Positions 29,514-37,632 of a stretch of 37,632 nucleotides of DNA are shown here, in pieces. The first letter of the stretch is position 1. Each line of letters begins with the position of its first letter. The position numbers were made by a program, and so were the translations under genes. The notes below the pieces were generated by a model that ran no database searches, was not told the origin of the DNA, and saw only the letters and a list, made by a program, of their open reading frames with translations. This DNA is from Amphimedon queenslandica (taxonomy: Eukaryota > Porifera > Demospongiae > Haplosclerida > Niphatidae): positions 34,378-72,009 of the forward strand of contig NW_003546540.1 in NCBI RefSeq assembly GCF_000090795.2, written 5' to 3'.

Positions 29514-32500
29514 ATGCTGGTTTTGTACTGCTATATATTCTGTGGAATTTTGTTACAGAAGGTTTGCTATACTGATCCTGCCGAGGATCATGCTTCTATT
29601 CTGACTGGAAGGACCTTAGGTGAGCAGTTCTGCTTCAGGATATTTAGAAATACCGTCAATACTTTTGACAAGCTTTTATTATGACTTAACAGCTTGATTT
29701 TGAGTTAGATCTACATCAAAAAGGATTTTAAAATGTAATAATAATAGATCTGATCCTCAGTACCAAAAAAAATATAATATATATATATAATCTGAGGTTC
29801 TATCCCTTCAGGAACTTTTGAAAAGTGGGCCTTAGGGGTGGGGGGTAGTCTCAGACTTTGGCGGCTGCAGAATTCCAACTCAGCCTAGGCATTTCTAATT
29901 AAAGGGGTGTGGTAAAAGGGTTAAATAGCATTGTTTCTACTTCCGGTCTAATTTTTAACCTAGGCAATGACCCCCAATGCCTAGGCCTGCAGCCGCCTAT
30001 GGTCTCAGACTCAGTATCCTAGCCTAGTACTGAGCCTACAGTCATTTGGGTGCTCCCAAATGACTGACTGACTGTAGGCTGGGGAATGGTCAGGTCTGGC
30101 CACGCGAGACTAATCACAGAGGCTAGCTCTGTGATCGGATAGTAGGGGCAGCACCATTGCAGTCATTTGCCATGGCCACTGTCTAAAATTTTATTCATGT
30201 AGATCGAATCATTTTCCTCTGATATTATCATTAGTGTAGGGTTCACCTAGTAATACTGTCATTTTATTATTATATCTAGATAGCAATGATCTAAATCAAG
30301 TGATTGCATTACTTGAGAGACATCAGTACAACAAAGCATCGTATTATCAACTTGGTCTACGTCTTCTATTATTTGATAATACACTGAGGATCATTGAGCA
30401 AGAACATAAAGGACAAGTAGATCGTTGTTTCACGGAGTGTTTGGCTAGATGGTTGCGTAAATTTGATGGTGTGAAGAACCCAACAATAGATGCACTGATA
30501 GCTGCTCTTAGAGAAATAGGAGAGAATGCTGTAGCTGATGGTATTAATAAAGAAAGGAAAAGTAAATTAATTTTTTATTAATTTTATGTTAAATAAAATT
30601 TCAATATTAGCCACACACCCAAAACTGCATACCAGTGAAGGTTAGATAAGCACAACATAGTGACATTTCTAATACATTGTATGTTTCTTCATAGGGCATG
30701 ATTCAACACAGTCAGCCATTGTTAACCCAGGTAAGAGCTAAAAACGGAGTAGTTTTATGTATTGTTGCAGGTGTTCATGATCTTGAGCACAGAATTGATC
30801 AAGTTTTTATGCTACGAGACATTGCTAATAAATTGCTGAATCAATTTGGGCATCTTGTTGTTGCTGTGAAAAATGCACTTGAAAGAAATAAATTTAATGT
30901 AGACAATGCAAAAGAGTTGGTAGAAGGACATTTAAAGAGAAAAGCTCGTGTCGCTAAAAGTTTGATGCCCTGCATTGATATTCTTAAGAAGGTCAAGGAT
31001 TTAAAAAGTTTTTTTGATTTTCTACGTGACTATGATTTTATTGGTTATCTCAATTACAAGCTATTGAAGGATCTATCTGAACTTGTCGATGATGATAAGC
31101 TCAAGCAACGTTTTTTTGAATATGAAAAAGAATATGCAAAATTGTTAAGTGCAGGTTCCTTCAAGCATCTGATACCTTTATTTGAAAAACAGTCTGATCT
31201 ATCTCCTACTGCTCCTCTTGGCTTACCTTATGTTACCTTTCGTCTTGAGAAACCTTGGTTAATCACTAGTGTTTATACCTGGGTCTCAACCTTTGGTGAA
31301 TTCTCATGGGCGCAATATACAATTTTTAAAGAATTAAGAAAGAATTGTGTCATCATCACTTATGCTATACTACCTTTTGTCCTTGATGATGTCATGAGAG
31401 ATCTCAAAGATCCAGTGATATTGAAAAAGCTAGAGGATAAAGGAGTTACTGTAATTAAGTTACCACAGGAAGAGGAGAAAGAAGGTGAGAGGTTATGCAG
31501 TTTGTGCATAGCTAAATGTGTATAATTTTTTGATTTTCAGTGGCTCATGATAAAGATGTACCTGTTATCGTAAAAATAAAGCAGGAATCTAGACAAACAG
31601 CTAATCAAAAAGATGAAAAAATTAATTGTCAGCAAACATCAATTTTTGGTCAGTGTAGTCATTTTTATTTACTTGTTCATATTCTTACTTTAGATTCAAG
31701 TAATTATGTAGGCAGCATTCAATCATGGCAGTTATGGATCATGAGCTCAATAGGCTCAATAGCCATGTTTTTAATAGTTACGAAGTTCTGTGATTACCGC
31801 CGGTATGTCAAAAAAAAAAGAAAGCAGCAGAGATCCAGACACATACAACCTTTAGTGTACGATACAGACTACCATAGGATTTGTAAAAGCCAGACCCGTT
31901 TCTTCAGAGATCACGAAACTATTAAAAAGGTAAATAAAGAATTAAGAGAAGAAAAAAGAAAATTAAGAAAAGAGAAAGAAGACAAAGATCGTGCTTTAGA
32001 TGAGATGACAAAGAAGGTGTACGATTTGAAAAAGGAGCTACACATAAAGATACAGGTTATTCGTGCTAATAATGAAAAAAGGCTAAAAAAAGAAGCGACT
32101 CTTAATCAAATCATTTTGAGTAGTGAGGAAGAGATTCAAGAGCTCAAACACCAACTGCGTGAAGCCAACAATGAGTCATTGTCAATGAATCGTCAGCTAA
32201 TCAACAACAAAGAAGAGCTTCAACAGCTGTCAGATAAACTCATGGAGCGTGACAAAATGTTTGCATATCTTAAAGATGATTTGAGCGCCAAAAACTTAGA
32301 ACTGAGCCAGCTGCAAGAAGAGCTCACTGCTAGTAAAAATGAAATTGCTTCAAATTTAGAAGAAACTTTAAAAAATAGAGAAGAGGATCCCTATTGCATA
32401 ATGCACAGTGAGATTTCTGCTGAAGAATGTTTAGAACCTCAGGTGTCAAAATTTAAACCTACAATCACAATGCAAGCTGTTAGCCTCTCCACTCGAGAAA

Positions 32501-33285
32501 GGTAATTTATCAGTAATAAATGCTTAATTTTAAATTTTCCTAGAAATGACATTAGTGAGCTTTGTGAAAGAGAAGGTGGGTTTTGTTTTGTGTAAGTATG
32601 TACTATGTACAATGTATACACACATATATATATATATATGTATATTATATAGTATACTAGTAGGTCGCATATACAAAATATAGGACCTTTGGTTTGTGTT
32701 AGAGGATGTGATATAGCCCAAGGGCCTTAGGCCCAAGGGCTATATCACATCCTTGGACACCCACCTCAGGTCTATATTTTTGTATATAGACCTGTTTAGT
32801 ATGATATATAATACACACATATATATATATATTATAATCATCTGGCAGTGTTTGTTTTTGGCAATTTTGTTTGTCATTTTTGTTTTTAGATCTACTATAC
32901 GAAGAGTTTGTTCCTCCTGACCATTTAAATTTGCTGCAAGACACATGTCAAATGATGGCTAACAATATGTCTATTGAAAAGTAAGAATTTTTTTCTTGCA
33001 CTTTACTCTGTGCTTGTGTTGTGTTGAAAAATGACAAGGATGATAGGCTATGGTCAGTACTAATTATGATAAGTGTATAGTGTTAGCATTCCAATGGACC
33101 AAAAAATAAACCCATGTACTTTGATGTTATTTGCTAAATAAATCAAGTTATTAGACTTTTTTTATAGCTATCTTCATCTTCCATTGAAAAAAATTAGCAG
33201 TTGCTCTGAATTTTGCATTGGTCAGTTTCATATGCTTATTCTACAATGCATTACTTTGTTTTGATATTTAGATTTCAAGATTTAG
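29514..33285 (+). CDS. Signal peptide, Death domain, unknown domain, membrane segment and coiled coil
   Basis: Exons are 29514-29619, 30280-30561, 30695-30730, 30771-31484, 31541-31648, 31694-32501, 32544-32575, 32890-32980, 33168-33220 and 33272-33285. Phases agree throughout, for about 747 aa. It starts MLVLYCYIFCGILLQKVCY, signal-like. Residues about 36-125 are a Death domain (LGLRLLLFDNTLRIIEQEHK, VDRCFTECLARWLRK). A 238-codon exon encodes a domain I do not recognise, with LGLPYVTFRLEKPW and VSTFGEFSW. Then come a membrane segment (WIMSSIGSIAMFLIVTKFC), basic residues and about 190 aa of coiled coil. The stop is uncertain: without the donor at 32981 it ends at 32984; with it, a TAG follows at 33283 in an exon that has indels relative to the paralogue. 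Death domains are normally cytosolic adaptor modules, so the leading signal-like exon is odd. Confidence 0.68.
29847..30085. repeat. Inverted-repeat element(s) in the first Death-gene intron
   Basis: AGTCTCAGACTTTGGCGGCTGCAG (first 20: AGTCTCAGACTTTGGCGGCT) on the left is mirrored near 29986-30012, and CCTAGGCATT pairs inside it. A second hairpin, CCTACAGTCATTTGGG with CCCAAATGACT and CTGTAGG, follows at 30034-30079. Confidence 0.65.
32636..32845. mobile_element. Nested inverted-repeat element in an intron
   Basis: Outer arms around ATACTAGTAGGTCGCATATA and its mirrored copy near 32775-32815 pair imperfectly. The inner arms GGATGTGATATAGCCC (32704-32719) and GGGCTATATCACATCC (32737-32752) are exact. 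It is flanked by (TA)n. No coding sequence was seen. Confidence 0.7.
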
Positions 33286-34293
33286 CTTGGAATTTTCAGA
33301 ATATCACTGTGTGGCGGTAAGCTTATGCAATAGATTGGTTCTGTAGTGATGTTATTACTCATAGATTTTCCTGCCGTCCCTCCCAATCAAGTTAAAATCT
33401 CTTAACTGAGTCAATGAACAAGATTACAACTTCTTTATTATGTCCACTCTTTTATATACTGGTTTGACTTCATTTGACTTTGTTTGATAGGCATAGGCAG
33501 TGACATGGCAGCGGGTAGGGAATTTGTCTTATAATTTTTTTGTAGAGTTTTTGATACCATTTGATAATCTTCATCATCTAGTGATCTTTCTTTGTGCAAC
33601 CCTGTGTTGCCACTATTAATTAATTTATCCTACCAATGGCAATCGTAAGCACTTGTCTATATACGCCCTTGTGTTTATTACTTTTATTTGTTTTTTATTT
33701 TTATTCCTTTTTAGGAGTTACTATGAATGTATAAACATAACATATAGGATTATACTCTACTGCATATAATGCTGTTATTAGTATAAGGCAATGTTGCAAG
33801 GAGCTTCATTATGCTGGATATAAAGTTGTTCCCAAATCATGCCAAAGTCCCTGTACTGTACAGGGACTTTGGCCAAATTTTGCCAAAAATGAAAAGGTCC
33901 ATTTCTATTACATTTCCTGATACATATACATGTACTTATGTTGTGTAGAAAGTTTGAGCTGGCTCCGATCAAATTTTTTATGAACTTTTAAAGTTACTCT
34001 AAAATTGGCCGGCGAAAAACATGCATGATCTGATCCTTTTGGAAATGAAAACTGACATTGAGTTTATCACAACAAACACACAGTAATGCATTACTAAGTA
34101 TTCCTTTTGATACCAAAAAACAACAAAAAACTTATCATTATCAAACATATCAGGCTCAGCCATATAGAGTATATTATATTTCTGCTACTGGTTACCATTT
34201 TGTAATTGTTCAAACAATAATTTGTTTAACTTTCTGGATTATGAAAATTTTATAATTACAAAAACTAACCTAAATTTAGTCAGTTAGTTATTG
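33286..34293. other. Spacer between convergent Death genes
   Basis: The left end (33286-33410) holds remnants of the last exons of the paralogue gene, including a frame FPAVPPNQVKIS before a stop. One family B repeat follows at 33845-34010. Otherwise nothing is supported. Confidence 0.5.
33845..34010 (+). repeat. Dispersed repeat family B, single unit
   Basis: It starts with the palindrome CCCTGTACTGTACAGGG and GACTTTGGCCAAATTTTGCC. It carries CATTTCCTGATACATATACA and AGTTTGAGCTGGCTCCGATC, as in the other copies. Confidence 0.85.
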
Positions 34294-36933
34294 TTATTTA
34301 TTTAGTACAGCATACACATAATGGGCAGCAGCACGGGCTGCAAATGGCTTCCATTTTTTAGTGGCTTCTTTGTCACCATCACCCCAGTCACCAATACCCT
34401 TGATGACAATAGCACTAACACCACGTTCAGGAGCATAATCAATAGCAGTCATTATTCCAGCTCCTTCCATTTCTCCTGCAATAGCATCAGGTTTTTGGTC
34501 AAGCAATTTCTTTTTAACGTCAGGATTATCGATCAGACTGCCTGTAGATATAAGGACACCAGTAGAGACTGTAATATTGTGTGGCATTTCAAAACCATGA
34601 GTAGGTCGGAATTTGTTTAGAATAGCTGGCTTTACTTGGTGTTGAGGGCCTCTCTGATACTCATTTTCACCCAACCCTTCACGTTTATTTGTGAAATCAC
34701 AGATCGTGCCTGAAATGATAACGTCACCTAACTTCTGCTTTCCTGGATCCATTCCAAAACAGACACCGACAGCAACAACATATTTGATCCTCAGAAACTT
34801 TTCTAACATTTTTGATGTGATGACACCAGCGTGAATTGGACCCTGCCTGCTCTTATCTGGTGCGGTCATCACAACAATGACCTTGCTTTTTCCATAATGT
34901 CCTATGTATATCCTCAGACCATCAATGTATGTTTCAATGACCTTTTTAGATGATTTCTTCAGATAATACACCACTAAGTCTTCTTCACTTGTAGTGGCTG
35001 GCATAAGTAGGATTTCAATATCTTTAACAAGGTCTTTATGAAACTCTTGAGTTTCAGGGACACGATTTATGATTTTATCATCATACTGCCAGTCTGGTAG
35101 GTCTAAAAAAACCACATGACTTTTGAATGTAGATAATGTTCTTGTATTATTGTGTGTGTGTGTGTGTGATTTTATATAATTCTATAGTTTAATTGTTTTA
35201 TTTTTATCACAGCATGGAGCTGCATGAGTAATATTAATTTGCAAAGCTCCTTGTTTTGCAACTTAATATTACAGCCAACTATAAGCCAGCTTACAAACTA
35301 CATAAGCATGATCTGAATTATTTTGTGAGTATAATTACGCATGTATGATGTATAGACTATTAAAAAACTATTACTATTACTGTAATAAAAGGAATAAAGT
35401 ATTATAATTATGCAATAAACTATTGTTGTGTGTAGAATATTACTGTATTGGTTACCTTGCGGGGGTCCATCAGTTTCCTCATCAGCTGCACATGCTTCAG
35501 ACTCTCCATCTAGAATACCATTAATATAGGATCATTATTTTTATAGACTATAGTATCATGCTTCTATCAAAAAGTTTTCATTATGTGGTTTTATGAGTAG
35601 CAGCTGTGCTATCTGGAGGAATTCCCATATCTATTGTGTGGCTGTGTGTTGTCTGGATTCTACAACTGTAGTAACAAGCTGTTTTAGGGACTTTTGAAGC
35701 TGTGTTTCAATAGCTAATTAGGGTTTCATTGAAGACAAAATTTATTTATTGCTTTCAGCCTAGTAGAGAGCCTTTACAGGAATCAAATCATTTCAACAGG
35801 TTATATTACCATTATATTTGTATTCAGAACCACATTTCTTAGTGCTGGCAGGATCAAGTTTCCGCCCTAGATTAGAGAATAGTTAAATCTACCAATTACA
35901 GTTCCATTTAGCCATACTTTTAGCTGGTTTCTTTCCTCGTGATAAACCTCCTAAAATAGTAAAATATACTGTAAATTTACATATACAATTAATAAATTTT
36001 TAATTTTATGCATAGCAGTACCAGTTATACTGCTTTAATATTAAGTATTGTCAATAATCTATTAAATGGCAAATAAAATTGCTGCTAGTTGAATTGTTAT
36101 TGATTTATTATTTCAATTACAATTGTGCAATGCCACCTGTTAAGCCAAAAACTCTTTTCCATTGCATGTGCATGACAATAAATATGCTAGGTAAGATAAC
36201 AATCTTGTTTTGCACTCACTTATATAGTCAGCTTGGTGTTTATTATTCTTCATCTGGTCAAGAGCATCAGCAAGTGAACTGTAACTTGGCTTTCCATTAC
36301 ATTTGCTATCAACATCATCAGCTCTGCTCAGCCACTTTACAAGGCATTCAGTAAAACACCTATCAACGTCACCTCTTTCATTTACACTAATCACATCCAG
36401 TGTATTTTTATGCAGACCAAGTTTTCTTCCTAATTTATCCCAATCTGCTGTATTAAATTGTGCGTCCTCTAAATTTTGTATCACATTATCTAAATCACGA
36501 ATGTTCAACCCTAAAAGTTAACAGATGTTGAAAGACTATAAAGAACTAATAATAGCCATAAATACTACACCTTTGCACTACTGTAGCTATATTTGGAAAT
36601 TTTTACTGTGACTTTTATTTAGCGATCGAGATGAGAAATCCACAAAAATTGGATTACACTAGCTTTTGCATATTGGATCTACCACTATAGTCTACTTTTA
36701 TGTTATAAGTTATTTTAATTGGTTCATCATTTACATGAACTTGTTGTTACCCCTAGGCCTGATGACAACAGCATTACAATATGTGTCACAGGGCTATATA
36801 TATATACTATACTGTTATAGAGTTACTTTATGTCAGAGTAAAGTACATCAGCTACAAAGTTAATTAAACACTCACCTTCTGCTAGGTAAATTAATTGTAA
36901 GGAGAACAGCAAGAGGGTTGGAATGAAGCTCAT
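34294..36933 (-). CDS. Signal peptide, Death domain and purine-nucleoside phosphorylase/nucleosidase domain protein
   Basis: Six exons, all joined in phase 1: 36933-36876, 36510-36220, 35950-35918, 35866-35810, 35509-35456 and 35102-34294; 433 aa. Exon 1 is a signal peptide (MSFIPTLLLFSLQLIYLAEG). Residues about 21-115 form a Death domain (WDKLGRKLGLHKNTLDVISV, DVDRCFTECLVKWLSR). Three small exons make a hydrophilic linker. The last exon is a PNP_UDP_1 (MTA/SAH nucleosidase-like) domain: VVAVGVCFGMDPGKQKLGDV, STGVLISTGSLIDN, DAIAGEMEGAGI (nucleoside-binding Met-Glu) and IVIKGIGDWGDG with the catalytic-type Asp, then KKWKPFAARAAAHYV. This branch is the one found as an effector module in NLR-like proteins of fungi, animals and bacteria. 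The predicted activity is cleavage of a purine nucleoside or nucleotide. No NACHT/NB-ARC module is present. Secretion of a Death domain would be unusual. Confidence 0.78.
36220..36510 (-). other. Death-domain exon of the Death-PNP gene
   Basis: This single symmetrical phase 1-1 exon of 97 codons holds the whole Death domain, the same layout as the Death exon at 30280-30561 (94 codons). The shared motif VDRCFTECL is identical. Exon shuffling as a unit is likely. Confidence 0.75.
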
Positions 36934-37498
36934 TACTGCACTGAACACGTACACACAGAGAACAGTAAACAGTTATAAAGTGGGTGGATACACCTACACA
37001 GCCAAGAATTATCATCTCTGATACAGGCCACTACCCAAAGTCAATGATTCAGGCCTGATGTCTATTTTGATACAGCCCTGACTGGCATCAATGTTGAATC
37101 ATGTCTGTTGCTCTGGCTGAAGCCAGGGCCGTACTCCAGCATGGTTGTATCATAAATGATCATCATGATTGTATACTAGACTCATTGCTTTGCAGGCTGC
37201 CCAAAATCCATGATACAGGAATGTATCAATGCTGATCCTGATTGATATCAGTCATGATTCAAAGTAAAATTCTTGGCTGTGTACTGGTGTGTTATTTTTT
37301 ATTAACTTACTAACAGAGTTTATATAGTAGACTTAGTGGTACGATTCTTTCCATTTCTTGTGTAGTGGAACAAACCTGACAGCCCTTGAAAAATGACCAC
37401 AATTATCTACTAGCTGAATCATTTTAGATCTAACTCATAATAATTAAAATTGTACTATGCTATTATCATTATTAATTAAAGGGCAATAATGTAAAGGC
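36934..37498. other. Spacer upstream of the Death-PNP gene
   Basis: It contains the TA-flanked inverted-repeat element at 36995-37283 and otherwise no gene. The Death-PNP promoter must be within or just inside the right side of this region. Confidence 0.5.
36995..37283. mobile_element. MITE with 16-bp perfect terminal inverted repeats, TA ends
   Basis: TACACAGCCAAGAATT at 36995-37010 is exactly mirrored by AATTCTTGGCTGTGTA at 37268-37283. The outer TA on each side fits a TA target duplication, as in Tc1/mariner-type MITEs. The length is 289 bp. It ends 62 bp upstream of the Death-PNP ATG. Confidence 0.88.
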
Positions 37499-37632
37499 CT
37501 AAAGGGTTTTTAGTTTATCAGGTATCCTTTCAGCAGCTGCACAGTCTCCTGTTCCCTCCACAGCATCTATCAAAGTCTGCCATGTTCTACTAGTTACATT
37601 ATCTTCACCCTCGGCCTATAGCCATGCTTCTA
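37499..37632 (-). pseudogene. C-terminal part of another Death domain, cut by window edge, possible in-frame TAG
   Basis: The minus strand reads EAWL, then TAG, then AEGEDNVTSRTWQTLIDAVE, GTGDCAAAERIPDKLKTL and a stop at 37499-37501. EAWL followed by a WQTLIDAVE helix is typical of the end of a Death domain. The TAG may be a nonsense change, or it may be the AG of a 3' splice site (CTATAG|GCC). The two cannot be told apart because the rest lies outside the window. Confidence 0.5.

Noticed and set aside
33850-34000. Short minus-strand frames with [12 protein letters not shown]-like translations
   Set aside because: The same translation appears in several places because it is dispersed repeat family B, not a protein family.
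34321-34620. Plus-strand 99-codon frame
   Set aside because: It is the antisense shadow of the PNP domain exon.

Overview
The window is eukaryotic, from an early-branching animal. It has many short GT-AG introns, AT-rich intergenic DNA, dense microsatellites and small inverted-repeat elements, and animal-only gene families. The mix of compact genes with a HOOK, a SARAF, an L27/multi-PDZ scaffold and several Death-fold genes fits a demosponge such as Amphimedon best. That placement is inference, as no species marker was searched. Two runs of N (10915-11105 and 22786-23538) are assembly gaps.

Region 1 (1-7200). The 3' end of a HOOK gene (+) is followed on the minus strand by a small CARD gene, a truncated SARAF paralogue and an intact SARAF. 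A decayed copy of the last HOOK exon lies between the two SARAF copies. The order HOOK end, SARAF-like, HOOK-end copy, SARAF shows a tandem duplication of a [HOOK 3' end + SARAF] unit. In the first unit the membrane half of SARAF is gone and a CARD gene occupies its place. The last CARD exon is collinear with, and resembles, the last SARAF exon, so the CARD gene looks like a chimera that captured the SARAF 3' terminus.

Region 2 (7202-25172). One plus-strand gene of at least 36 exons encodes an MPDZ/PATJ-like scaffold with an N-terminal L27 domain, at least 12 PDZ domains and an unusual charged helical segment between PDZ4 and PDZ5. About 2,475 codons are visible outside the gaps. Its introns hold four copies of one noncoding repeat family, a 177-bp tandem array, a 61-bp minisatellite and long CT or GA tracts. 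Its start is head-to-head with SARAF, about 600 bp apart.

Region 3 (25489-37632). This is a cluster of Death-domain-type genes. Two tandem paralogues (+) share a membrane segment, a coiled coil and the same 3' exon structure. The first has no Death exon and carries one in-frame TGA. The second begins with a signal-peptide-like exon, then a Death domain, a large unrecognised domain, a membrane segment and the coiled coil. On the minus strand a further gene joins a signal peptide, a Death domain and a purine-nucleoside-phosphorylase/nucleosidase (PNP_UDP) domain. The C-terminal part of another Death domain runs off the right edge. Small inverted-repeat elements sit in introns and just upstream of the Death-PNP gene.

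How the genes may work together: HOOK (dynein adaptor), SARAF (store-operated calcium entry) and the PDZ scaffold (cell polarity) are housekeeping or epithelial genes. The Death, CARD and PNP genes look like accessory, possibly immune-related, genes. The link between the two groups is physical proximity only.
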